Origin: Triticum aestivum
Lineage: Eukaryota; Streptophyta; Magnoliopsida; Poales; Poaceae
Direction of reading: 5' to 3'
Assembly (NCBI RefSeq): GCF_018294505.1
Contig: NC_057810.1
Span: 209,330,113-209,394,112, forward strand
DNA: 64,000 nt
The notes below the pieces were generated by a model. It worked only from the letters and a program-made list of their open reading frames with translations, was not told the DNA's origin and did not search any database. Shown here in pieces: positions 12,797 to 24,043 of this stretch. How positions within the stretch are numbered: position 1 is the stretch's first letter; every line of letters starts with the position of its first letter. Both the position numbers and the translations under genes were made by a program.

Positions 12797-14483
12797 TGAT
12801 GTCTACTACACAACCTTCTTCTTGTAGACGTTGTTGGGCCTCCAAGTGCAGAGGTTTGTAGGACAGTAGCAAATTTCCCTCAAGTGGATGACCTAAGGTT
12901 TATCAATCCGTGGGAGGCGTAGGATGAAGATGGTCTCTCTCAAACAACCCTGCAACCAAATAACAAAGAGTCTCTTGTGTCCCCAACACACACAATACAA
13001 TGGTAAATTGTATAGGTGCACTAGTTCGGCGAAGAGATGGAGATACAAGTGCAATATGGATGGTAGATATAGGTATTTGTAATCTGAAATTATAAAAACA
13101 GCAAGGTAACTAATGATAAAAGTGAGCAAAAATGGTATTGCAATGGTAGGAAACAAGGCCTAAGGTTCATACTTTCACTAGTGCAATTTCTCTCAACAAT
13201 AATAACATAATCAGATCATATAACTATCCCTCAACATGCAACAAAGAGTCACTCCAAAGACACTAATAGCACAGAACAAACGAAGAGATTATGGTAGGGT
13301 ACGAAACCACCTCAAAGCTATCCTTTCTGTTCTATCTATTCAAGAGTCCGTAGTAAAATAACATGAAGCTATTCTTTCCGTTCAATCTATCATAGAGTTC
13401 ATACTAGAATAACACCTTAAGACACAAATCAACCAAAACCCTAATGTCACCTAGATACTCCATTGTCACCTCAAGTAACCGTGGGCATGATTATACGATA
13501 TGCATCACACAATCTCAAATTCATCTATTCAACCAACACAAAGTACTTCAAAGAGTGCCCCAAAGTTTCTACCAGAGAGTCAAGACGAAAACGTGTGCCA
13601 ACCCTTATGCATAGGTTCATGGGCGGAACCCGCAAGTTGATCACCAAAACATACATCAAGTGGATCACGTGATATCCCATTGTCACTATAGATAAGCACA
13701 GCAAGACATACATCAAGTGTTCTCAAATCCTTAAAGACTCAATCCGATAAGATAACTTCAAAGGGAAAACTCAATCCATTACAAGAGAGTAGAGGGGGAG
13801 AAACATCATAAGATCCAACTATAATAGCAAAGATCGCGATACATCAAGATCGTGCCATAGAGAGAACACAAGAGAGAGAGAGAGAGATCAAACACATAGC
13901 TACTGGTACATACCCTCAGCCCCGAGGGTGAACTACTCCCTCCTCGTCATGGAGAGCGCCGGGATGATGAAGATGGCCACTGGTGAGGGATCCCCCTCCG
14001 GCAGGGTGCCGGAACGGGCTCCCAAGATGTTTTTGGTGGCTACAGAGGCTTGCGACGGTGGAATTCCCGGTCTATCTTCGTCTTTGATGTTTTTAGGGTA
14101 TATGGGAATATATAGGCGAAAGAAGTCGGTCGGGGGAGCCACGAGGGGCCCATGAGAGTGGAGGGCGTGCCCAGGGGGTCGGCGCGCCCCCCTATCTCGT
14201 GGCCTCCTGGAAGCTTCCCTGTCTTGTACTCCAAGTTCCCTAGATCGCTTCTGTTCCAAAAATAAGTTTCCCGAAGGTTTCATTCCGTTTGGACTCCGTT
14301 TGATATTCCTTTTCTTCGAAACACTGAAATAGACAAGAAAACAGCAATATGGGTTGGGCCTCCGGTTAGTAGGTTAGTCCCAAAACTAATATAAAAGTGT
14401 ATAATGGAGCCCATAACAATCCAAAACAGATAAAATAATAGCATGAATGCTTCATAAATTATAGATACGTTGGAGACGTATGA
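12797..14483 (-). mobile_element. 5' LTR of Sabrina-like copy 1
   Basis: On the plus strand it starts TGATGTCTACTACACAACC and ends GGAGACGTATGA (the expected final CA has become GA). It is collinear with the LTR at 24044-25735, with the solo LTR at 20379-23092 read backwards, and with 55206-55674. A short GA microsatellite lies at 13873-13887. Open frames inside (13928-14283) recur in the other LTR copies and are not treated as genes. Confidence 0.85.
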
Positions 14484-15026
14484 TTGACCTCCTGGACATC
14501 TTCCGATGGCACGAGGTGGCTGGTGACCATGTTAATGGCGAAGCAACGGTGATGGTTGTGTTGGGTGTCCAAGAAATTTAAGGGGGTAAGCAAGTGTGAG
14601 GGAAAGTGAGGGTTTGTTCATGTCCAGGGGCTCACATATAGGTTTTGTACTCATCCAGGAACACTGTAGTGCTGCCCTGGCAGCGACCATGCGGTCGCGT
14701 GTGAGGACACGCGCCCTAGATGGCAAGGACACGAGATAGTAGAAGACACGGCTGGTGGGCTGGGTCGGCATTGTAGAAGTGGGCTACAAGTGCAGAGTAG
14801 TTAGGTTTTACCTTTTTACTTTTCTGTTTTTCTATCTAGAGTTATTGTTTTTTCTATTTTTCTTTACAGTTTTGCAATCTTATTTAATATAAAATGATTT
14901 TGCTTCATATGAAACTAGCACACAAATGTAGGCCATATTTTCAGTTGGTACAACAGTTACAATTTATTTTGAAATGTCTAAATATTTATTTAATTTAAAT
15001 TGCCTCAAATAAGTGTTGCTGGTTGA
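14484..15026. repeat. Unassigned sequence between two LTRs
   Basis: About 540 bp with a GC-rich half (to about 14800) and an AT-rich half. I found no gene, no LTR ends and no match to other parts of the window. It resembles the interior of an LTR in composition, but this is a guess. Confidence 0.3.
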
Positions 15027-16417
15027 TGTCACTTGAAGCTACGTTCGTATTTCACCAAAGAGGAAGGGATGATGCAGCACAACGGCGGTAGTTATTTCCC
15101 TCATATATGAAACCAAGGTTATCGAACCAGTAGGAGAACCAAGCAACACAACGTAAAAAACCCCTGCACACAAATAACAACACCTTGCAACCCGACGTGT
15201 TAAATGGGTTGTCAATCCCTTTCGGGGTACGGTGCCTCAAGATAGGCAAAGGACGTGAGGTAAAAAGTGGTAGACAGGATAAATAGATCGCAGAACAAGT
15301 AAATTGCAATAAGGTATTTTTATATTTTTGGTTTAATAGATCTGAAAATAAACGCAAGGAAAAAGTAGACCGCAAGGCAAATATAATGAAAAGAGACCCG
15401 GGGGCCATAGGTTTCACTAGTGGCTTCTCTCGAGAAAGGTAGCAAAAGGTGGGTGAACAAATTACTATTGCCCAATTGATAGAATTTCAAATAATTATGA
15501 CGATATCTAGGCAATGATCATTACATAGGCATCACGTCCAAGATTAGTAGACCGACTCCTGCCTGCATCTACTACTATTACTCCACACATCGATCACTAT
15601 CTAGCATGCATCTAATGTATTAAGTTCATGGAAAATGGAGTAATGCAATAAGAATGATGACCTGATGTAGACAACATCCGTTTATCTATTGCGGTAGATA
15701 TGGATCCCATATTTTTATCCTTAGTAGCAACGATACATATGTGTCGGTTCCCTTTCTGTCACTGGGATCAAGCACCGTAAGATCGAACCCACTACCAGGC
15801 ACCTCTTCCCATTGCAAGATAAATAGATCAAGTTGGCCAAACAAAACCGAAATATTAGAGAAGAAATATGAGGCTATAAGAGATCACACATATAAGAGAT
15901 CAAAGAAACTCAAATAACTTTCATGGATATAAAAACATAGATCTGATCATAAACTCAAAGTTCATCGGATCCCAACAAACACACCGCCAAAAGACTTACA
16001 TCATATGGATCTCTAAGAGACCATTGTATTGATAATCAAGAGAGAGAGAGAGAGGAAGCCATCTAGCTACTAACTACGGATCCGAAGGTCTACAAAGAAC
16101 TACTCACGCATCATCGGAGAGGCACCAATGGAAGTGGTTAACCCCTCCGTGATGGTGTCTAGATTGGATCTAGTGGTTCTGGATTCTACGGCAGCTAGAT
16201 GAATATTTCTTCAACTCCCCTAGGGTTTCTGGAATATTGGGGTATTTATAGAGCAAAGAGGCGGTCCGGGGGGTACCCGAGGTGGGAACAACCCACCAGG
16301 GCGTGCTAGCACTTGGCACTATGTCAATAGATTAGTACCAAAAATGATATAAAATGACTATAAAATGATTATAAAACATCCAAGATTGATAACAAAACAG
16401 CATGGAATAAAACATCC
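15027..16417 (-). mobile_element. LTR in inverted orientation, right end truncated
   Basis: The sequence is the reverse complement of the LTR at 16450-18031. Examples: the block 'ggggtacggtgcctcaagataggcaaa' region at 15225-15252, the tubby 'cctgcatctactactattactcc' region at 15560-15583, and the GAGAGAGAGAGA tract at 16041-16054 all have mirrored counterparts or collinear flanks. It begins TGTCACTTGAAGC at 15027 and breaks off near 16417, before the terminal bases GTTGGAGACGTATCA that a complete copy would show. No target-site duplication flanks it. Confidence 0.65.
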
Positions 16418-16449
16418 AAGGACGAGCAGGAATTAAGCTTGGGGATGCT
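16418..16449 (+). other. Polypurine tract remnant before an LTR
   Basis: GGACGAGCAGGAATTAAGC followed by TTGGGGATGCT directly precedes the TG of the next LTR. The complement of the same boundary is seen at 25736-25770, next to the 3' LTR of Sabrina-like copy 2. It shows that only about 30 bp of internal sequence remains between the two head-to-head LTRs. Confidence 0.6.
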
Positions 16450-18031
16450 TGATACATCTCCAACATATCTATAATTTTTTATTGTTGCATGCTATTATAT
16501 TATCTATTTTGGATGTTTTATATGCATTTATATGATATTTTATATTATTTTTGGGACTAACCTATTAACCGAGAGCCTAGTGCCAGTTTCTGTTTTTTTG
16601 CCTGGTTTAGAGTTTCGCAGAAAAGAAATACCAAATGGAGTCCAAATGGAATGAAACTTCCGCGATGATCTTTCTTGGACCAAAAGCAAACTTGGAGACT
16701 TGGAGATGAAGTCAAAGACTCAACGAGGTGGCCATGAAGGTGGAGGGCGCGCCCCTCTACCTCATGGGCCCCTCGGAGCTCTTCTGACCTAGTCCCTTCG
16801 CCTATATATACTCTTATACCCCCAAAAACATTAGGGGGAGCCACGAAAACACTTTTCCACTGCCGCAACCTTCTGTACCCGTGAGATCCCATATAGTGGC
16901 CTTTTCCAGCGTCCTATTGGAGGGGGATTCGATCATGGAGGGTTTCTACATCAATACCATTACCCTTCCGATGAAGTGTGAGTAGTTTACCACAGACCTA
17001 CGGGTCCATAGCTAGTAGCTAGATGGCTTCTCCTCTCTCTTTGATTCTCTATACCATGTTCTCCTCGATGTTCTTGAAGATTTATTCGATGTAATACTCT
17101 TTTGCGGTGTGTTTGCCGAGATCTGGTGAATTGTGGATTTATGATCAAATTATCTATGAATATTATTTGAGTCTTCTCTGAATTCTTATATGCATGATTT
17201 TATATCTTTGCAAGTCTCTTTGAACTATCGTTTAGTTTGGCCTACTAGATAGGTTTTTCTTGCAATGGGAGAACTTCTTAGCTTTGGGTTCAATCTTGCG
17301 GTGTCCTTTCCCAGTAACAGTAGGGGCAGCAAGGCGCATATTGTATTGTTGCCATCAAGGATAAAAAGATGGGGTTTTCATCTTATTGCTTGAGTTAATT
17401 CCTCTACATCATGTCATCTTACCTAATGCGTTAGTTTGTTCTACATGAACTTAATACTCTAGATGCAGGCAGGATTCGGTCGATGTGTGGAGTAATAGTA
17501 GTAGATGTAGAATCATTTCGGTCTACTTGACACGGACGTGATGCCTATATTCATGATCATTACCTTAGATATCGTCATAATTATGCGCTCTTCTATCAAT
17601 TACTCGGCAGTAATTTGTTCACCCACCGTAATATTTGCTCTGTTGAGAGAAGCCACTAGTGAAACCTATGCCCCTAGGTCAATTTTACATCATATTAGTT
17701 TCCTGTCAACTTGCCAATTTCTATCGCCATTTGTTTACTTTGCAATCTTTTACTTTCCATTCTATAAACCAAAAATGCCAAAAATATTTACTTTACAGTT
17801 TATCTATCTATATCGGATCTCACTTTTGCAAGTACCCATGAAGGGATTGACAACCCCTTGTCGCATTGGGTGCAAGTTTGTTGATTGTTTGTGCAGGTAT
17901 CCGGTGACTTGTGCGTTATCTCCTACTAGATTGATACCTTGGTTCTCAAACTGAGGGAAATACTTACTCTACTTTGTTGCGTCACCATTTCCTATTCAAG
18001 GGAAAAACCAACACAAGCTCAAGAAGTAGCA
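16450..18031 (+). mobile_element. LTR (3' LTR) of an Athila-lineage element
   Basis: It starts TGATACATCTCCAACATATC and ends AAGAAGTAGCA, 1,582 bp, with a polypurine remnant just upstream, so it is the 3' LTR in plus orientation. It is related to the Sabrina-like LTRs in its first 250 bp (shared 'tttttgggactaacctattaacc' region) but differs in its 3' part. Its inverted partner lies at 15027-16417. The frame at 17538-17954 is a chance frame. Confidence 0.7.
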
Positions 18032-19579
18032 TATAACCTTCACAAGAACAAGCAGAGCATAATATACATAACAGGGCAGCAAGTAGGTAACCATTTAGGT
18101 AAAGGGGCGAGGAAATTCATGATGTTACCCATACAATGGTGTTTGGATAATTGATTAAGAAACATTTAGCATCGCGCTTCCAATATTCTTGTTGATATTT
18201 GGAATACCACAGTCATGCTTCGGGGTAGTAGTAATATGGTGTTAAACTAAATATTGGTTTGAAGATCACAAGAGATACAAAGGAACAATTTCAAGAATTA
18301 CAGGGAACCTAAGGTATAACAAAAACATGACCAAGTTTGTGTTGGCGGGAAGTCGAGGATGTTGTCGATGATAACACCAATCATCGAGGGGCAAGGACGG
18401 TATTTCTCAACATGAATTCAACGGACATCTGAGAAGAAGAAAAAATGTTGACGATGATCACGACACATTTTGTCGAGAGGTTTCATGAAGATGCAATCAA
18501 ACAACGACGACATCAAGCAAAAGGAATGGTGAAGCAAAAGGTTATTGGAACCATAGATAAGATGCAATCTTAGAATCAGAGTTGCTTTTCAAGACAATAA
18601 AATGATGTTGAAAACTCAACATAAGCCTTGCTCACGATTTGAAGATTTCGTGCACCAGAGAAGGATGAGGTAGCACGGTCAAAAGTAGCATGATGAGGAT
18701 GTGGTCGGTAGCCTAGGAATGACAAGATTGAGTTTAAATTTCCCAGCAACAAAATACTAGGGCTATTGAATTGAAGTGCAGATTTGATTCACTAACCAGT
18801 GTTCTCGATTCACAACAACCCAAAACACATAGAATGACTAAGAAGAGGAAAGGTATTGCTTCATCAAAAATTAATAAGATGTAGTGCAATGGCATGTTAT
18901 TCTTGAGATACCACGGGGTAATACTCGAAGGTAGAACATAATAGGAAGCTGAACTGGATCGTTGACTTGCGATAGCAGATACTTTAACCTTGTCGAAAAA
19001 TAGATGAGGCACTCGAATGGATTTCTTTCAGATATATTGAATAAGATTAGCATGCTTGGAACCATAACTGCAAGGGATCAAAATTTAATGATACCGGAAG
19101 AATTATTCAAATGATTAAATATTTTACAGGAAGCTTTTGTGATGGTCTACATTGTTTCCATGGGCATGAACACAAAGTTCAAGATCGACTCCCACTTCTT
19201 CAATGCATAACCTTTCATCTACTTCTCACTTTTGATGAAATTGTAGTGTTGAAATTTTATGCAGCGTAACACCAGAAGAGTATGACTCATGAAAACTTTT
19301 AGGTTCACACAGATTAAGGAAGGCATAGGTTCAACCCATTGGGGCATCTTAGGAACATATACCACAAACTTCAAGAGTAAATAGTAGAAGCTCGAAAGCA
19401 TAGCATGGTTGAAAAAAGCAGAGGATACAATTTACCAAAGACACTATGTATCAAGGGAAGAACTCACAAGGTTCTTGAATATGAAGGACGGGGTCGGAAT
19501 TAATCCAACAAAGGATTTGGTGGTCCAGAAACTGATGTGAGTATCGGTACTAACCCAGAAGAAGAAAGAATGCAAGGGC
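18032..19579 (-). repeat. Inverted, shortened copy of the internal sequence at about 475-2880
   Basis: Reading the complement, the order of landmarks matches 1-3722: the block at 18100-18180 matches 2609-2710; 18350-18480 matches 1560-1700; 19140-19210 matches 840-930; 19525-19575 matches 478-525. About 900 bp present at 1750-2600 is absent. No coding potential was recognised. It appears to be the DNA into which the LTR at 19580 inserted. Confidence 0.65.
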
Positions 19580-20378
19580 TGTGACGCCCGGATAATTAAG
19601 CTATAGTAATCTCCTATTAATGGTGCCATGTCATCATGTTACTGTTGCTAATCTTCACCTGATCCAAATCACAAGTCAAATTCAAATCCAATCGAAAGTC
19701 AAACATTCATACTTGTCAGACATGAAATCTAAAATGTTCGTCTTGTGGCAAATAATCCATAACAAATATTGGTGGTGAAGCAACATTTTTTCAAGGCGTT
19801 TAAATGGCCTAAACCAATTAAAGCAGTGGCTAAAACAATAGATTAAATGCCTTTTCAATTTGTAAAAGTGGAAAACTTTTTCAAAAGCCTCACAATCATT
19901 TTGTGGCAGTGCCAACTATTTCAATGTAATTATGTGGCCAAGTCCCACATTTTACCAAATCCCTTTTGGAGCTAAAATATTGCAAAATCATTTTCTGTAA
20001 AAAGAAAAGAGCAAAAAAAAGGAAAGAGGAGAAGAGAGAAGCCCCCCTTGCCCCATTGGGCTTTAGCCCACCCCAGCAGTCGGCCCACCTAACCCCAACC
20101 AAGCCGGCCTAGCACTTGCCTCCCACGATCGCCTTCTCCCTCTCCTGTACAACCGACCGGGGGCACGGCCGACGCGCGCAGCCACACCATCTCGCCGGCG
20201 TCGAGGGGATAAGGCCGCCCCGGACGCCTCGAGTCCCCCCCACCCTCACCTACCGCCACTCCCACCGCCCCCACTTGCGCCTCTCCTCCCCCGGATCCAC
20301 CTCTCCCCTCTTCCTCTGCTTCGTTTTGGAGAGGAGACCGATGCGCTCGCCGGCGTTCCCTGTCACCACCGCGGCCAC
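19580..20378 (+). mobile_element. TGTGACGCCC-type LTR, left part
   Basis: Begins TGTGACGCCCGG and is collinear with the LTR at 3723 over its first few hundred bases. It is interrupted at 20379 by a solo LTR and resumes at 23093. Because the sequence just before it is mid-internal and not a 3' internal end, it is read as the left LTR of an element inserted into that older sequence. The right part of the element would lie beyond the window. Confidence 0.65.
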
Positions 20379-23092
20379 TGATGCGTCTCCAACGTATCTA
20401 TAATTTTTGATTGTTCCATCCTATTATATTACCCGTTTTGGATGTTTATGGGCTTTAATTTACACATTTATATCATTTTTGGGACTAACCTACTAACCGG
20501 AGGCCCAACCCATATTGTTGTTTTCTTGCCTATTTTAGTGTTTCAAATAAAAGGAATATCAAATGGAGTCCAAATGGAATGAAACCTTCCACTACTAGGT
20601 AAAAGCCTAGCAGCAGCGCGGGTTTTGGGTGTATCAGTAGCGCGGGTGCCCGCGCTACTGATACGGCGCCACAGCTAACTTGTAGCAGTAGCGCGTGTTG
20701 ACATGGTTAGCTGTAGCGTGCGTTGCAAACAACGCTACTGCTAATTAGCTATAGCGGGTCTTATACCCCGCACTACTGCTATTACTTTCAAAAAAAATCT
20801 CGATCCCGTGCGTGCTATCAATGGCAGCAATGGCAAGATCTAGCGATGATTGGTGTCGCCGAAGGCATGAACGGACAGCGGAAGACCAGATCCAACAGTG
20901 GTTGTTGGAGAGGGCCCGTTTCTATGGCAGAGCCAGGCCGCGGCATGGGGCTCCTCTTCCCGACCATGCCAGATAACTCCGGGTCATCCATGGCGATGAC
21001 CTGCACGGGCATGGACATGGGAGGGTGAGTCAAACCAGAGGGAGAGAGATAAAAGGAAAACCGAGGGAGATAGGAAGGTGATGTAGGGAGCAGCGGAGCT
21101 AGTCACTGGTGGCGAGGTGCTCCAGTGTGGTGGCGTGGGGTGGCGGCCTCCTAGATGTCGGTGGAAGACTGGCGAGCTCCTAGACGCCGGTGGCGCGAGG
21201 CGGCGGCCTCTTTTGGCACCATGGAGGAGGATGGGGGCATCGGCAAGAGGTCCATGTGAGAGCGTATGGAAAGTGAGAGCAAAGAGTGGTGGAAGAGAGG
21301 AGGGATTTGGGGGAGGAGGTGGGGATTCAGCCGAGGATATGGCGACTTCACCTACCTCGTACTTAGTAGTAGCGAGGGGTATAAAACCACGCTACTACTA
21401 GCTACTACTATCAACTTAGTAGTAGCACGGGTTTATACCCCTCGCTACTACTATGGCATGTGTCGGTGGGCACGGTAGAGACCGCTTAGTAGTAACGAGG
21501 GTTAAAAACCCGCGCTACTACTATCAACTTAGTAGTAGCGAGGGTTAAAAACCCGCGCTGCTGCTAATTAGCAGTAGCGCTTCTTTTTGTGCCGCGCTGC
21601 TGCTAAGATTCTGTGTATAAGGTTTTCCCTAGTAGTGTTCGGAAAAGTTATTTTTCGAACAGAAGCAATACCGGGAACTTGGAGTGCAAGCCAGGGAAGC
21701 GTCGAGGAGGCCACGAGATAGGGGGCGTGCCCTCCACCCTCATGGGCCCCTCGAGGCTCCCCCGACCGACTTCTTTCTCCTATATATTCCCATATACCCT
21801 AAAAACATCAAAGTGAACAATAGATCGGGAGTTCCGCCGCCGCAAGCCTCTGTAGGCACCAGAAACCTCTTGGGAGCTCGTTCCGGCACCCTGCCGGAGG
21901 GGGAATCCCTCACCGGTGGCCATCTTCATCATCCCGGCGCTCTCCATGACGAGGAGGGAGTAGTTTACCCTCGGGGCTGAGGGTATGCACCAGTAGCTAT
22001 GTGTTTGATCTCTCTCTCTCTCTCTCATGTTCTCTCTATGGCACGATCTTGATGTATCGCGAGCTTTGCTATTATAGTTGGATCTTATGATGTTTCTTCC
22101 CCTCTACTCTCTTGTGATGAATTGAGTTTTCCCTTTGAAGTTATCTTATCGGATTGAGTCTTTAAGGATTTGAAAACACTTGATGTATGTCTTGTCGTGC
22201 TTATCTGTGGTGACAATGGGATATCCCGTGATCTACTTGATGTATGTTTTGGTGATCAACTTGCGGGTTCCGCCCATGAACCTATGCATAGGGGTTGGCA
22301 CATGTTTTTGTCTTGACGCTCTGGTAGAAACTTTGGGGCACTCTTTGAAGTACTTTGTGTTGGTTGAATGAATCTGAGATGTGATGCATATCGTATAATC
22401 ATGCCCACGGATACTTTAGGTGACAATGGAGTATCTAGGTGACATTAGGGTTTTGGTTGATTTGTGTCTTAAGGTGTTATTCTAGTATGAACTCTATGAT
22501 AGATTGAACGGAAAAAATAGCTTCATGTTATTTTATTACGGACTCTTGAATAGATAGAACATAAAGGATAACTTTGAGCTGGTTTCATACCCTACCATAA
22601 TCTCCTCGTTTGTTCACCACTATTAATGGCTTTGGAGTGACTCTTTGTTGCATGTTGAGGGACAGTTATATGATCCGATTATGTTATTATTGTTGAGAGA
22701 ACTTGCACTAGTGAAAGTATGAACCCTATGCCTTGTTTCCTAGCATTGCAATACCATTTACGCTCACTTCTATCATTAGTTACCTTGCTGTTTTTATAAT
22801 TTCAGATTACAAATACCCATATCTACTATCCATATTGCACTTGTATCTCCATCTCTTCACCGAACTAGTGCACCTATACAATTTACCATTGTATTGGGTG
22901 TGTTGGGGACACAAGAGACTCTTTGTTATCTGGTTGCAGGGTTGTTTTAGAGAGACCATCTTCATCCTACGCCTCTCACGGATTGATAAACCTTAGGTCA
23001 TCCACTTGAAGGAAATTTGCTACTGTCCTACAAACCTCTGCACTTGGAGGCCCAACAACATCTACAAGAAGAAGGTTGTGTAGTAGACATCA
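20379..23092 (+). mobile_element. Solo LTR, Sabrina-like, interrupted by a CACTA element
   Basis: It starts TGATGCGTCTCCAACGTATC and ends GTAGTAGACATCA and is collinear with the reverse complement of 12797-14483. It is flanked by identical 5 bp repeats GCCAC (20374-20378 and 23093-23097), with no internal region attached. This is the signature of LTR-LTR recombination after insertion. Without the CACTA insertion the LTR is 1,663 bp. Confidence 0.9.
20590..21637 (+). mobile_element. Non-autonomous CACTA transposon
   Basis: Ends are CACTACTAGGTAAAAGCC (20590) and the complementary GGTTTTCCCTAGTAGTG (21637). They are flanked by 3 bp duplications TTC (20587-20589 and 21638-21640), diagnostic for CACTA elements. 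Both ends carry subterminal repeats built on the words GTAGTAGCG and CGCTACTAC (20600-20790 and 21350-21610). The middle, about 20820-21340, is GC-rich and lacks transposase motifs, so the element must be mobilised in trans. Frames such as 20723-21028 and 21117-21401 are not supported as genes. Confidence 0.9.
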
Positions 23093-24043
23093 GCCACTAT
23101 CATCACCTCGACTCGCCGTGATGCCGTAGCGATCCTTCTTCGTCCTCCTCGTCCACTAGAGGCCTAGCTGGAGCTAGGGAGCCCCGAATCACCGGATCCC
23201 CTTCGCCCACATCTCCGGCTGCCGTGTTCTTCTTCGTCTCCGGCGCTAGCCCCTGCTGCTACTAATCCATCATAGACCTATGTGTGACCCGCACAGTGAG
23301 GCCTCCCGCCTCCTGCTCCTCCCTGTTATCTCCCGCACACGCTATAGCTAGCTCGGTGTCGCGCCCGAGAGCTCACCGTCGTAGGTCGTTTTGCCGCCAT
23401 GGCCATGGCCTATGTCGTGCTCGCCTGAGCGCGACATCGAGCTCCTGGTGCTCCTAGGAGCCCAATGTTCCCATGCCCGAGCCTCCCCGTGCCTCCTAGC
23501 ATAGTTTCCGTTGATGTCCCGAATGCGCTGCCGCCAAAGCTCGTCGCCGGCCGTGTTTCCGGCGACCATTTGGTCCAGCGCCACCGCCAAAAAACGCGGA
23601 ATGCATTTGCGGTTCGAACGGAAGTTACCGTGCGTGAAACGGCGCATCATGGAGCACTTCCGAGCATCTCCGGCGAGCTCCGCCACGGTTTTTCATCGCT
23701 GGAGTTATCTCCGACACCGGCGCCGACGTGCCACCACCTGGGCCCCCTCCCTTAGTCGCTGGCAAGTGGCCCTCGCGAGCCCTATTTGACTGGGTTGACC
23801 TAGTCAACGTGATGACTGGCCAGCCCAATGTCATTGACATGCGGGCCCCACCGCTTTTTTTATTTAATTAAAACGTTTTTATAAATAAAATTAATTAGTT
23901 AATATAATTAGTCATTGACATGTGGGGCCCAACCACTAATTAACTCTGTTTAGCTAAATTAAACTGTTGTTCGCCCCAATGTCTATGACAAGTGGGACCC
24001 AGCTGCTAGGTTTGACCTGAACAGCTGCTGTTGACCTATTGAC
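23093..24043 (+). mobile_element. TGTGACGCCC-type LTR, continuation
   Basis: Resumes after the GCCAC duplication. The part near 23850-24030 shares with 5480-5760 of the first LTR the AT-rich TTAATTAG blocks and the repeated TTGACC words. It is interrupted at 24044 by Sabrina-like copy 2, with TTGAC (24039-24043) as the left copy of the expected duplication. GC-rich frames such as 23348-23686 and 23465-23755 are chance frames. Confidence 0.6.

Larger units (their letters stand above)
7924..14483 (-). mobile_element. Truncated Athila-lineage LTR retrotransposon (Sabrina/WHAM-like), copy 1
   Basis: Read on the minus strand this has a 5' LTR (14483 to 12797), a 10 bp spacer, a primer binding site, and an internal region running to 7924. 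There it stops at the end of the neighbouring 4.2 kb LTR, so its 3' LTR is missing. The internal sequence matches the second copy (26070-26799 plus 52101-55205) along its length. No gag-pol domains are visible, so it looks non-autonomous, as reported for Sabrina of barley. The family name rests on remembered LTR ends and is unverified. Most of 7924-10878 is non-coding; shadow frames there are short. Confidence 0.75.

Noticed and set aside
14484..24043. TTGAC follows the LTR end at 14483 and also precedes the LTR at 24044, as if they were two sides of one insertion.
   Set aside because: The sequences beyond the pentamers do not join to a known contiguous host sequence, and a 5 bp match has about a 1 in 1000 chance of occurring at random.
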